Below are positions 9,403-17,024 of a DNA stretch of 50,195 nucleotides, piece by piece. The stretch's first letter is position 1. The number at the start of each line of letters is the position of its first letter. A program made the position numbers and the translations under genes. Location of the stretch: the NCBI GenBank assembly GCA_949300325.1, contig CASGDQ010000059.1, positions 1 to 50,195 of the forward strand, read 5' to 3'. This DNA comes from an uncultured Spirochaetales bacterium. Its GTDB lineage: Bacteria > Spirochaetota > Spirochaetia > Sphaerochaetales > Sphaerochaetaceae. The notes under the pieces were generated by a model. The model ran no database searches. It was given only the letters and a program-made list of their open reading frames with translations, and had not been told where the DNA came from.

Positions 9403-10038
9403 TTACTCCTCCACTGCGGCTTCTTCGGCAGCGGCGGTCACGACAGCTCCAGACTCTTCGGAAACCTCTGCAGCAGCCTCCTCGGCAGCTCCAGCGGCCT
9501 CAGCGGCTTCAGCCTCTGCGGCGGCAGCGGCGGCCTCAGCTTCGGCCTTTGCCTTCGCCTCGGCCTCAGCCTTGGCCCTGGCCTTCACCTCGGCTTCGGA
9601 GATGACGACAAGCTTGACATGGCTGGACTCGTTCTCATAGAGGTGAATGACGACATGATAGGTTCCGGTCATCTTGATTGCGTGGGTCGCAACTTCGATC
9701 TTCTTCCTTTCAATCTCGAAACCGGCCTTCTTGAGCTCCTCCTGGACCATCGAGGATGTCACGGAACCGAAAAGCTTTCCGGATTCGCCGGCAGAGACGA
9801 CGATCTCGAGCGTTATGCTGTCAAGCCTCTCCTTGAGTCCTGCGGCCTGAGCCCTCTTCTCCGCCTTCCTCTTCTCGATTGCGGCGGCGCGGGAGGCGAA
9901 TACAGCTGCGTTGGTCTTGTTGTACACGACGGCAGCTCCGGTCGGAAGAAGGTAGTTGCGGGCATATCCGTCCTTGACTTCCCTGACATCCCCTTCTTCT
10001 CCAAGATTGACCACATCCTGTGTAAGAATGATCTTCAT
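9403..10038 (-). CDS. rplI: 50S ribosomal protein L9 with Ala/Glu-rich tail
   Basis: L9 binds 23S rRNA near L1 and projects outward from the ribosome. Residues 1-148 match the usual two-domain protein: MKIILTQDVVNLGEEGDV with the RNA-binding loop GYARNYLLP, then a long helix and C-terminal domain. About 60 further residues form a low-complexity tail of Ala, Glu and some Lys, predicted to be helical or disordered. The tail's codons are real, in frame and followed by a normal stop. A good ribosome site (AGGAGAG) precedes the ATG. Confidence 0.95.
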   Translation of the reverse strand: MKIILTQDVVNLGEEGDVREVKDGYARNYLLPTGAAVVYNKTNAAVFASRAAAIEKRKAEKRAQAAGLKERLDSITLEIVVSAGESGKLFGSVTSSMVQEELKKAGFEIERKKIEVATHAIKMTGTYHVVIHLYENESSHVKLVVISEAEVKARAKAEAEAKAKAEAEAAAAAAEAEAAEAAGAAEEAAAEVSEESGAVVTAAAEEAAVEE

Positions 10039-10048
10039 CTTTTCTCTC

Positions 10049-11008
10049 CTATCTTCTTAATTCAAAGAAGGTCTCGGCAACCCCCAGCAATGGAAGTCCC
10101 AAGACAATTATGAAATTGATCCCCGGTACGAAAATGGCCACAGCCGCCAAAACAAGGAAAAGGGAGTAGCTCCGCAGTTTTCTTCCTCTTATCCTGAGTT
10201 TGTAATACACCACGCTGAACCCTTGTACGGCGTAGGCGATCGAAACACAGAGTGCCAAGTTGATCAGAGCGATGCCCAGCTGGTAAGGCAAAGACACAAA
10301 ACGAGAGAAGAGGACCACCGCCCAAAGGGCGATGAATAGCCAGATGAGCCTTCCGTCCAACTCCACGGAAGCCACCTTGTCTTCCCAATCGCTTTCTCTT
10401 GAATGCAACACGGTTTCATACGAGAAACATGTCGCACAGACGAAGCACATCACCAGGGGCAGCAGGACCGACAGAACGACCGAAAACAGGATGGAAAAAA
10501 ACATCTCCATGAAATCCTCGCTCATCCCTGTCACTCCTAAGAGCCCGGGCAGAAGTACCCCAAACACATTCTCGTAGTAGGTTCTCACCCCATCGAGAAG
10601 TGCCTTGTCATGCTCCAAGTACACGAATAAGAGAATGAAAAAAACCACAGCGGGGAGCATCGAGCCGGCAAGGCGGATCTCCACGCGTCTTTCCCTTGTC
10701 AGGAGCCATACGGCACCGGCCGCTAACAGCGACAAAGGGATATAAAGCTCGATAAGTATCAGAGGCAACGCTATCTCCGGCATATGCTCCGGGTAGAGCG
10801 ACGTTGCGACCGCATACGATACGACCGCCACGGTCTCCACGGCCAGAGCAAGGAACGAGAGCGCCCTCTTATGATACACACCAACCATCAGGAGGGGAAG
10901 GACAAAGAATATCTGTCCGAATCCCACGTAAAACAATATGAATGAAAGGGCAACGGAAAACAGGAATCCGACCGCCGTCCTGTACGTATTGTTCCTACTC
11001 TCCTGCAT
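10049..11008 (-). CDS. DUF2232-type membrane protein between rpsR and rplI
   Basis: The 319-residue product is almost entirely hydrophobic, with about eight predicted membrane segments starting near residue 10 and no catalytic motif that I can see. DUF2232 (YybS-like) proteins commonly sit next to rpsR and rplI, and both the position and the topology fit. Function is unknown. The start is 21 bases after the rpsR stop with only a weak GAGG as ribosome site. I am sure of the gene, less sure of the family. Confidence 0.75.
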   Translation of the reverse strand: MQESRNNTYRTAVGFLFSVALSFILFYVGFGQIFFVLPLLMVGVYHKRALSFLALAVETVAVVSYAVATSLYPEHMPEIALPLILIELYIPLSLLAAGAVWLLTRERRVEIRLAGSMLPAVVFFILLFVYLEHDKALLDGVRTYYENVFGVLLPGLLGVTGMSEDFMEMFFSILFSVVLSVLLPLVMCFVCATCFSYETVLHSRESDWEDKVASVELDGRLIWLFIALWAVVLFSRFVSLPYQLGIALINLALCVSIAYAVQGFSVVYYKLRIRGRKLRSYSLFLVLAAVAIFVPGINFIIVLGLPLLGVAETFFELRR

Positions 11009-11029
11009 GGAATGAAAACCTCGGAAAGC

Positions 11030-11311
11030 TCACTTCTTCTCGAAGGGAAGGTAAGCGAGCACGCGCGCCCTCTTGATCTCCCTGTTGAGAGCCCTCTGGT
11101 GCTTGGCGCAGGTTCCGGTGATCCTTGCAGGAAGGATCTTGCCACGCTCGGTGATGTACCTTCTGAGCATCTCGGGATTCTTGTAATCCGCGGGAGCGGC
11201 TCCCTGGCAGAACTTGCAGACCTTTTTCTTGAAGCTAGCCTTCCTCACGCCCATCTTCCTGTCCTTGAGGGCGTTCTTGTCCATTTCGTTGAAATCCTTA
11301 TCTTCACGCAT
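11030..11311 (-). CDS. rpsR: 30S ribosomal protein S18
   Basis: S18 forms a pair with S6 on the 30S platform. The product has 93 residues. An acidic leader with many Lys and Asp precedes the conserved CKFCQG and the core [40 protein letters not shown] ends the fold. A strong ribosome site (TAGGAGAAAG) lies upstream. The operon partner rpsF is two genes upstream, as expected for the S6-S18 pair. Confidence 0.96.
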   Translation of the reverse strand: MREDKDFNEMDKNALKDRKMGVRKASFKKKVCKFCQGAAPADYKNPEMLRRYITERGKILPARITGTCAKHQRALNREIKRARVLAYLPFEKK

Positions 11312-11326
11312 TTTCTTTCTCCTAAA

Positions 11327-11803
11327 TTAAAATGGGATGTCGTCATCCTGAAAATCCTCAGGACCCGGCTGGTATTCCTCGCGCATCGCCGGCGCCGGCT
11401 TTGCAGGTGCGGGCTTTGTCCCGGCAACGACCCCCTGGTTCTGGAATGTCTTCTGGCCGCCGTTGGCGTTCTGGGCGGAAGAAAGGAGGGAGAGATTGTT
11501 GACAAAAACCTCCACCCTGCTCCTTGTCTGGCCATCCTGCTCCCAGCGTGACTGCCTCAATTCACCCTGGATGGATACCTGCCTGCCCTTTTCAAGGTAC
11601 TGGTTGACGCTTCCTGCGTTGCGGCCGAAATACACACAGTCGAAATAGTTCACCTCGTCGTCCCAGCTGCCGTCAGCGTTCTTCCTGGAACGGTTGACCG
11701 CGATTGAGAACCTGAGGACCGCCGTCCCACCCTGGCTGTATTTGAGCTCGGCATCCCTTACGAGCCTGCCCACCAATGCCACAACATTCAAATCGGTTGC
11801 CAT
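11327..11803 (-). CDS. ssb: Single-stranded DNA-binding protein
   Basis: SSB coats single-stranded DNA and recruits repair and replication partners. The 158-residue protein has the OB fold (about 1-108, NVVALVGRLVRDAEL at the start), a Gly/Pro/Ala linker, and the acidic tip DDDIPF that binds partner proteins. It lies between rpsF and rpsR, its classic place. AGGAGG precedes the ATG. Confidence 0.97.
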   Translation of the reverse strand: MATDLNVVALVGRLVRDAELKYSQGGTAVLRFSIAVNRSRKNADGSWDDEVNYFDCVYFGRNAGSVNQYLEKGRQVSIQGELRQSRWEQDGQTRSRVEVFVNNLSLLSSAQNANGGQKTFQNQGVVAGTKPAPAKPAPAMREEYQPGPEDFQDDDIPF

Positions 11804-11836
11804 CTCATACCTCCTAAAACGGCCAAAAACCTATCT

Positions 11837-12124
11837 TCAGTTCTTCTCCGGATTGACGAACAGGAACTTGAGGACAAGCGTGCTGAGCTGGAAAGCCCTG
11901 CTGAGCTTGACGATGACCTGCGTGTCAGCCTTGATTTCGAAATAGACGTAATGTCCCCTGTCCTGCTTTGCGATCTCATATGCAAGAGTCTTTACTCCGA
12001 GATCTTCCTGCTTGGTGATTTCTACACCAGCCTTTTCAAACTCGCCCGTAACGAAAGCGAGCCCTTCTTTCATTTTCTCCTCGTCCGAAGAGAGAATGAC
12101 GGTGAACTCATAATCTGCTGTCAT
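11837..12124 (-). CDS. rpsF: 30S ribosomal protein S6
   Basis: The 95-residue protein has the S6 fold with YEFTVILSS at the start and the conserved LAYEIAKQDRGHYVYFEI strand region. It binds S18 before joining the ribosome. It heads the six-gene operon and has a strong AAGGAGG site. The leader upstream is about 60 nt long and carries a hairpin. Confidence 0.96.
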   Translation of the reverse strand: MTADYEFTVILSSDEEKMKEGLAFVTGEFEKAGVEITKQEDLGVKTLAYEIAKQDRGHYVYFEIKADTQVIVKLSRAFQLSTLVLKFLFVNPEKN

Positions 12125-12160
12125 GGTTCCTCCTTGTGGTCTTAGATCTTAATCTTCTGA

Positions 12161-12224
12161 TCCGGACACAAGCCCGGATAAAGAGGCTTTAAGGATATTA
12201 GCATTTTTTTCCGTGATTAGTCAA
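12161..12224 (-). promoter_or_regulatory. Promoter and leader hairpin of the rpsF operon
   Basis: On the minus strand TTGACT (12224-12219), an 18-bp spacer and TAATAT (12200-12195) form a good promoter. In the leader, TCCGG pairs with CCGGA (12178-12161) around an 8-base loop. rpsF leaders in many bacteria carry an S6:S18-binding hairpin with an unpaired CCG; this stem is in the right place, but I cannot assign it to that motif with confidence. Confidence 0.6.
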
Positions 12225-12234
12225 TTTGGACACG

Positions 12235-12789
12235 CTAAAAAAGCCCCAGATGGCCGAGAAGGATCTTGAGGCCGATACAAATGAGGATGAGGCCTCCGGC
12301 AATCTCGGCCCTGCTCTTGAACCTGGTCCCGAAAACGGATCCTATCTTGAGCCCAGAGGCGCTGAGCAGGAACGTACACACTCCTATCGTAACGACGGAA
12401 CGGAGGATGTCCACATCAAGCACGGCAAATGATATGCCTACGGCGAGGGCGTCCACGCTGGTGGCCACGGCAAGCGGGAACATGGCCTTGACCCCGTAGC
12501 AGGAATCCTCCTCGTCCGTCTTCCGGCTTTCAACGATCATGCCCACGCCTATCGCGCAAAGAAGAAGGAACGCCACCCAGTGGTCGACGGATTCTATCAT
12601 CCCCTGGAACCCCACCCCGAGATAGTAGCCCAGCAGCGGCATCGCAGCCTGGAAGAATCCGAACCATAGGCCTGCGCACAACATGTGTACGGGCCTGACG
12701 TGCTTCGTGGCAAGCCCCTTGCATACAGAGACGGCGAAAGCATCCATGCTCAGGCCGACGGCGACAAGCAAAAGCTCGATCAATCCCAT
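12235..12789 (-). CDS. mntP: Manganese efflux pump MntP
   Basis: MntP exports Mn2+ across the inner membrane and protects against excess manganese. The 184-residue protein has the two-fold repeated three-helix layout of the family: GLSMDAFAVSVCKGL in the first half and ATSVDALAVGISF in the second, both carrying the key Asp. I start at the ATG at 12789, which has AGGGAG upstream; a longer in-frame reading lies in the riboswitch terminator. The riboswitch upstream supports the manganese role. Confidence 0.93.
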   Translation of the reverse strand: MGLIELLLVAVGLSMDAFAVSVCKGLATKHVRPVHMLCAGLWFGFFQAAMPLLGYYLGVGFQGMIESVDHWVAFLLLCAIGVGMIVESRKTDEEDSCYGVKAMFPLAVATSVDALAVGISFAVLDVDILRSVVTIGVCTFLLSASGLKIGSVFGTRFKSRAEIAGGLILICIGLKILLGHLGLF

Positions 12790-12816
12790 TTTCTCCCTCC
12801 ATTCCGGTGGCCGCAC

Positions 12817-12862
12817 AAAAAAAATGACGCAGACCACCTGTATCACAGATAAGTCTCGTCAT
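12817..12862 (-). terminator. Riboswitch-controlled terminator before mntP
   Basis: On the minus strand ATGACGAGAC (12862-12853) pairs with GTCTGCGTCAT (12834-12824), with one bulged C, and eight T follow. The upstream arm is the same GACGAGAC needed by the aptamer, so the two structures exclude each other. Metal binding should therefore prevent termination, giving an on-switch for the exporter. Confidence 0.8.
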
Positions 12863-12950
12863 CTACACCAAGACCAGGAAAATCCAGTCTGTTGACCTTG
12901 GAGCACACGCGGTGCTGACTACTCCCTTAACAACCGGATTATCGCAGTTA
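12845..12950 (-). promoter_or_regulatory. yybP-ykoY (manganese) riboswitch aptamer
   Basis: Upstream of mntP the minus strand reads AAGGGAGTAG (12928-12919) near the 5' side and GACGAGAC (12860-12853) near the 3' side, the two conserved loop elements of this riboswitch class. They are enclosed by GATAA/TTATC as the closing stem. Two internal hairpins lie between (AGCAC/GTGCT and CAGAC/GGTCT types). Placement before mntP is a known association. Confidence 0.75.
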
Positions 12951-13007
12951 TCAGCGGAATAATCAAGGAGGGATGAAATTATATATCCAATCGGTTATAA
13001 TCCAGCC

Positions 13008-13631
13008 ATGCTGGATTTCCATGCGCACCATGGCCTCGACGACGGATGCGCCTACATAAACATAGTATCGGAAAGCGGTTTTTCCCTTGCGGAGAGCGGC
13101 CGGTGGTGCTCCATCGGCATACTTCCATGGCTGGAGGACATCGACGAGGAGTCAATCGCCGGACTTTTGGAAAGGAATCCCCGCCTGGGTGTCGGGGAAA
13201 CCGGGCTGGACAGAAGGTACGGCGGCTGGCAAAGGCAATACCGCGTGTTCGAAAGGCTCTGCACGTACGCAAGGGACATGGACAGGGTAATCAGCATACA
13301 CTCCGTCGGGCGAAGCGAGGAGATACTCTGCCTGCTCAGGAAATACGGAGTCCGGAAAGCGTTGTTCCACGGCTTCAACTCCAGCCATGAGGTCGCAAAA
13401 AAGATATGCAATGCCGGATACCACATAAGCCTCGGCCCGAAAAGCATCCATCTGCGCGACTACAAAAGGATACTGGGGCTTCCATTTCTTGTGGAGACCG
13501 ACATGGAGACAGGAGAGGCGCAGAAGAAGGCGCTTGCCGGGCTGTACGACAGGCTCGGCATGGACAGCGGAAGGGACATCGCAGGAGAGGCCGTCGAGAC
13601 GGGAAGGTTTTTATGGAAAGACAGTTTTTGA
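13008..13631 (+). CDS. TatD-like metal-dependent hydrolase
   Basis: TatD-family proteins are TIM-barrel metal-dependent DNases or related hydrolases. The 207-residue product shows the order of metal motifs: FHAHHG near the N-terminus (HxH position), GETGLDRRY with the Glu, ISIHSVGR, FHGF and finally LVETDMETG with the Asp. It is about 50 residues shorter than typical TatD, so substrate is uncertain. No ribosome site is present: TATAAT (12996-13001) ends 6 bases before the ATG, which suggests a leaderless mRNA. The next gene overlaps it by 19 bp. Confidence 0.8.
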   Translation: MLDFHAHHGLDDGCAYINIVSESGFSLAESGRWCSIGILPWLEDIDEESIAGLLERNPRLGVGETGLDRRYGGWQRQYRVFERLCTYARDMDRVISIHSVGRSEEILCLLRKYGVRKALFHGFNSSHEVAKKICNAGYHISLGPKSIHLRDYKRILGLPFLVETDMETGEAQKKALAGLYDRLGMDSGRDIAGEAVETGRFLWKDSF

Positions 13632-14410
13632 GGATATCCAGGTTCATTGGAAATGACAGGGTGGAACTGCTCCACGAAAAGAAGGTCGCGCTCGTGGGAC
13701 TGGGTGCTGTAGGCGGATTCTGCCTCGAGGCCCTGGCCAGAAGCGGAGTCGGACATTTCACTCTTGCGGATTTCGACATCGTGAGCGAGACAAACATCAA
13801 CAGGCAGGTGCTCGCCCTGCACTCCACCATCGGAAGAAGAAAGACCGAGCTTGCGGCACAAAGGGTTCTGGACATATATCCGGAGGCCGACGTCGATGCC
13901 TTGAATGTTTTCGTGAGCAGGGAAAACCATGAAAGGATCTTTTCCGGAGCCGATCTTGTGATCGACTGCATTGACAGCCTCAATCCCAAGATGGACCTGC
14001 TGGAGGCCGCAGTGAAATCAAAAATACCCGTCATCTCCTGCATGGGTGCCGCACTCAGGAAGGATCCGTCGATGATAATGTGCGCCAGACTGGAGGATAC
14101 TTGGGGCTGCCCGCTTGCAAGGTGCGTGAGGACCGGGCTTAGGAAAAGAGGGATACAGGGCGGCTTTCCTGTCGTATTCTCCCCGGAAAGGGTGGATTTC
14201 AGGTTCATCCCCCCCGAGGAGGACGAGGAGCTTGAGTTCGACGACAAGATACTGGACCGTGGAAGGAAGCGGGTGATGCTTGGCTCCCTGCCCACGGTCA
14301 CCGCGATATTCGGGATGAGGATGGCGCATCTCGCCCTGGAAATCCTTCTCGGGGACGGGACGCTGGAAGCCCGCAGGGAATGGGATCCCAGGAAGAAGGA
14401 CCTCAGCTGA
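13613..14410 (+). CDS. tcdA: tRNA threonylcarbamoyladenosine dehydratase (TcdA/E1-like)
   Basis: TcdA (CsdL) cyclises t6A in tRNA using ATP. The 265-residue protein has the E1/ThiF Rossmann motif VGLGAVGGFCLEALARSGVG, the ATP-binding DFDIVSETNINRQ, and VIDCIDSLNPK, followed by SCMGAALRKDPS as in TcdA. I chose the ATG at 13613, which overlaps the TatD-like gene; a reading extended further upstream runs through that gene out of frame. Other E1-like enzymes (ThiF, MoeB) are less likely because the Cys-rich zinc site is absent. Confidence 0.85.
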   Translation: MERQFLRISRFIGNDRVELLHEKKVALVGLGAVGGFCLEALARSGVGHFTLADFDIVSETNINRQVLALHSTIGRRKTELAAQRVLDIYPEADVDALNVFVSRENHERIFSGADLVIDCIDSLNPKMDLLEAAVKSKIPVISCMGAALRKDPSMIMCARLEDTWGCPLARCVRTGLRKRGIQGGFPVVFSPERVDFRFIPPEEDEELEFDDKILDRGRKRVMLGSLPTVTAIFGMRMAHLALEILLGDGTLEARREWDPRKKDLS

Positions 14411-14717
14411 AAACGTCGAGGTCCTTCAAGACGATGCCCTCCATATGGATCGTCATCTTGAAGAGTGTGCCCTTTTCCGTATTTTCCAGAAGCTTCAGCG
14501 ACACGGACGCCCCGGGCATGTCTGTCTTCAGGGTCGAGGTGAAATGATACATGACCCCGTTGATCCTCAGACGCAGGGAAAAATCCCTATCGTCGCCCAT
14601 CCTGTAGAACACCTTCACGCGGGACTGGTAGGTCAGCACGTATCCCCTGTCGCTCTTGTCGATCCATATCGAGGACGAGTCCCCGTCTACCTGAAAAGGA
14701 AATCCTGTGATTTTCAT
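14403..14717 (-). CDS. Hypothetical protein, 104 residues
   Basis: I do not recognise this protein. It is mostly predicted beta-strand, has no signal peptide or membrane segment, and alternates hydrophobic residues from about 25 to 100. A small beta-barrel is possible but unproven. It is convergent with tcdA and overlaps its end by 8 bp. Codon use matches the chromosomal neighbours, so I think the gene is real. Confidence 0.65.
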   Translation of the reverse strand: MKITGFPFQVDGDSSSIWIDKSDRGYVLTYQSRVKVFYRMGDDRDFSLRLRINGVMYHFTSTLKTDMPGASVSLKLLENTEKGTLFKMTIHMEGIVLKDLDVFS

Positions 14718-14894
14718 AAGCAGAAATTATATTTCACAGCCACCGTATTTTCAACAAATCCGTTGGACGGATTGCAACTTTGCGCGATTAATCTTATGGA
14801 GGACGGGAAAACGCCGTTTCCGGCATAGCCCGTACTCCGGTTTCTTTTTATTCCACTCCATTTCTTCACGGCAGGTCCCAACGGGCCTGCCGGT

Positions 14895-14927
14895 AAAAAA
14901 AATACCACCGGAGAAATCCCCGATGGT
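14895..14927 (-). terminator. Terminator of the small ribosomal protein gene
   Basis: On the minus strand a 10-bp stem (ACCATCGGGG with CTCCGGTGGT, two G-U pairs, 4-base loop) is followed by ATTTTTTTT. It lies 23 bases after the stop of the 29-residue gene. A second inverted repeat, GGCAGG/CCTGCC, lies just beyond at about 14873-14894. Confidence 0.8.
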
Positions 14928-14950
14928 AGCCGGATCGATTGCAAGAGGAA

Positions 14951-15040
14951 TTACTTCTTCTTGTGTCTGTTCATTCTGAGTCTCTTCTTCCTCTTATGGG
15001 TTGCAATCTTATGCTTCTTTCTTTTCTTTCCGCAAGGCAC
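14951..15040 (-). CDS. AURKAIP1/COX24-domain small ribosomal protein (mS38/bS22-like)
   Basis: The 29-residue, highly basic product starts PCGKKRKKHKIATHKRKKR and ends LRMNRHKKK. This is the short RNA-binding motif shared by mitochondrial mS38 (AURKAIP1), yeast COX24 and bacterial homologues such as mycobacterial bS22; free-standing versions are known in spirochaetes and Bacteroidetes. It starts at a GTG with AAGGAG 8 bases upstream. Its own promoter and terminator flank it, so it is a one-gene transcript. It is easily missed because of its length. Confidence 0.85.
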   Translation of the reverse strand: MPCGKKRKKHKIATHKRKKRLRMNRHKKK

Positions 15041-15086
15041 AGTAATGCTCCTTATCCATATGGATTTAAAATGTAATTACCCGGAT

Positions 15087-15116
15087 ATTATCAACGTTTT
15101 CGCAACCATTAGTCAA
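15087..15116 (-). promoter_or_regulatory. Promoter of the 29-residue ribosomal protein gene
   Basis: On the minus strand TTGACT (15116-15111), an 18-bp spacer, then GATAAT (15092-15087). Transcription would start about 40 nt before the GTG. The -35 hexamer is identical to that of the rpsF operon. Confidence 0.7.
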
Positions 15117-15245
15117 TAGGAAATTCCAAAAAATGATTCCTGTGCCCGGACTGTCCGGACAAGGACGGGGCAAACCGCCGCATATAGTTATTTCTGCCTA
15201 TGCCGCACGAAGACCGCACATTTGTAATCATGCGTTTTTTTTATT

Positions 15246-16544
15246 ATGATATTAGACATGAAAGTCTTGGTAATAGGTTTCGGTCCCCACTCCTCAGGCG
15301 CGGAAGCTGCTGAATTCTACAACAGCTACGGGCACGAGGTCGTGCTTTGCGAGCAGGGGCCCAAGGATTCCTACCTGCCACAGGCTTCAAGGCTGGAGGA
15401 GGAAGGGATCTCCGTCAGGTTCGAGAAGCTCGAAGCATCGGAGGTGAAGAAATACGACATACTTGTCAAAGCTCCCTCCATCCCGCTCGGCCTGGCCATC
15501 CTCCGCAATGCGAAGGAGGTCACGAACGACCTGGCCGCGCTGCTCAAGCATCCCGCGGTCGAAAAGATGAAGGTCGTCGTCATCGTCGGCAGCAAGGGCA
15601 AGACAAGCGTCGCATCCGCGATCGTCCATGGTCTGAACCTCATGGGTGCACGCGCCGCGATGTGCGGTGCGATCGGTGTTTCTGGCTTCCACATCCTCAG
15701 GGACATAATCGAAAAGGGAGACGACGCTTACACGCATCTGGTGCTGGAGATGACAAACTGGCAGATATCCGACACCGACTATTTTCTCTACAACCGGTGG
15801 CCCACACTCGACTGCGTGCTGCTGACCCGGCAGGCGGACAGCGCGAGAAGCGAGAAGAAGGAGGTCTACCGCATATTCGGTCCCTGGGTCGGCAAGGCCC
15901 TCGTATACAGGGATGCAAGGCAGACATTCGTTTCAAACGTGAATTTCAACAAGAAGAACATCGCTGTCTTCCCCACAGTATGGAACCCTTACAAGAACAG
16001 GGAGCCGCTCGAGTCCGCATACGAGGTGCTGAAGATATTCGGTTATCACAAGAAGGACATCGCCAAGGCTTTCTCCTCATACAAGGGCATCCCTCACAGG
16101 ATGGAGCAGGTGGCCCTCAAAAACGGAATACTCTACATAAACGACAGCGCCGCGACGCTCCCCGAATCCGTCCTGTTCACCATGAAAATGATAGGACAGG
16201 CCTCGATCCACCTCATCTGTGGAGGTTCCGACAGAAACAACATCGATCCATCGGGAATGCGTTATCCCTTCAAGATGGCATCATCAATAATACTGCTCCC
16301 AGGCTCGTTCACCGACAAGCTTGTGGCTATCATGGAAAGGACCGGACGCAGGTTTCTGGGACCGTTCGGCAGCATGGACGAGGCCGTACTTGCCGCAAAG
16401 AGGGAGGCGGAGGCCAGGATTACGGAAAAGCCGAACAGCACGCAGATAATCCTTCTGGCCCCAGGAAGTCCGGGCTACGGAATGTTCGACAGCGAGTTCG
16501 ACCGCGGCGACAGGTTCAAGGACGCCGTGAAAAGGCTTGGCTGA
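15246..16544 (+). CDS. murD: UDP-N-acetylmuramoylalanine--D-glutamate ligase (divergent MurD)
   Basis: MurD adds D-Glu to UDP-MurNAc-L-Ala in peptidoglycan synthesis. The 432-residue protein has an N-terminal Rossmann-like domain, the ATP loop GSKGKTS (115-121, instead of the common GTNGKTT), IPHRMEQV, and YINDSAATLPES, which matches the MurD NDSKATNPES site. It ends with APGSPGYGMFDSEFDRGDRF, the family's SPxxxSFDxFxxxxxRG block in altered form. It is diverged, so another Mur ligase role is not excluded. Start at 15246 or 15258; neither has a ribosome site. Confidence 0.85.
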   Translation: MILDMKVLVIGFGPHSSGAEAAEFYNSYGHEVVLCEQGPKDSYLPQASRLEEEGISVRFEKLEASEVKKYDILVKAPSIPLGLAILRNAKEVTNDLAALLKHPAVEKMKVVVIVGSKGKTSVASAIVHGLNLMGARAAMCGAIGVSGFHILRDIIEKGDDAYTHLVLEMTNWQISDTDYFLYNRWPTLDCVLLTRQADSARSEKKEVYRIFGPWVGKALVYRDARQTFVSNVNFNKKNIAVFPTVWNPYKNREPLESAYEVLKIFGYHKKDIAKAFSSYKGIPHRMEQVALKNGILYINDSAATLPESVLFTMKMIGQASIHLICGGSDRNNIDPSGMRYPFKMASSIILLPGSFTDKLVAIMERTGRRFLGPFGSMDEAVLAAKREAEARITEKPNSTQIILLAPGSPGYGMFDSEFDRGDRFKDAVKRLG

Positions 16545-16551
16545 CGGGACG

Positions 16552-16584
16552 AAAAAAGGACCGCACCCGGCACGGGAGCGGTCC
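16552..16584 (-). terminator. Terminator of the metG operon
   Basis: GGACCGC pairs with GCGGTCC around a 13-base GC-rich loop, and read on the minus strand the hairpin is followed by six T. It ends the transcript carrying metG and the next small gene. On the plus strand no T run follows, so murD may share it only weakly. Confidence 0.75.
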
Positions 16585-16621
16585 GATCAATGCATAGGCG
16601 CAACCGTCAAGGCGCCCAGCC

Positions 16622-17014
16622 CTACTTCCTTCTCAGATACAGGACGGACGAGAAATCATTGAGGAAATCCCTCACGCACTTCCCGCCTGCCTTGAAGCCT
16701 GCGGCCCTGAGCTGGGAAAGAATCGAGAAGAATGTGGAAATCTCGACAGTGACGTCATCCGATTCCAACGCATCCTCCAGCTCGTCCTCGTCGACGCCTT
16801 CGAGATCGTATGTGGAGCTCTCAACAGTATCCACATCCCCGTTCGAATAAATAACGTCGAAGAAGGTTGTGACCGTGGCATCGTAAAGATCCTCGTCTTC
16901 CTTATAGTCCTGGTCGACATCCGTGTAGCAGACGACGGCCACGTCGGTGGCGTCTTCCGGAATCTCGAGAACGACATCCTCGTTCCCGATTCCTTCAAGT
17001 TTGGAAATCTCCAT
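16622..17014 (-). CDS. Acidic hypothetical protein downstream of metG
   Basis: The 130-residue product is very acidic in its first 100 residues (many Asp and Glu, few Lys) and ends in a basic segment with KAGGKCVRDFLNDFSSVLY. No membrane segment or known motif is seen. I start at the ATG at 17014 with GGAGGAG upstream; the longer in-frame reading enters metG. It overlaps the metG stop region and shares its transcript. Function unknown. Confidence 0.7.
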   Translation of the reverse strand: MEISKLEGIGNEDVVLEIPEDATDVAVVCYTDVDQDYKEDEDLYDATVTTFFDVIYSNGDVDTVESSTYDLEGVDEDELEDALESDDVTVEISTFFSILSQLRAAGFKAGGKCVRDFLNDFSSVLYLRRK

Positions 17015-17024
17015 GCTCTCCTCC

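Noticed and set aside
12973..13059. 28-codon upstream frame before the TatD-like gene (AAGGAGGG then ATG)
   Set aside because: The ribosome site is directly against the ATG (too close), the frame differs from the gene, and it overlaps the divergent mntP control region.
16552..16584. Terminator of murD on the plus strand
   Set aside because: The hairpin is strong but no T run follows on the plus strand; the T run exists only in the minus direction.
15347..16597. 416-codon plus-strand frame overlapping murD
   Set aside because: It is the +2 shadow of murD; the protein is Arg/Gln/Gly-rich with no fold, whereas the murD frame has all family motifs.
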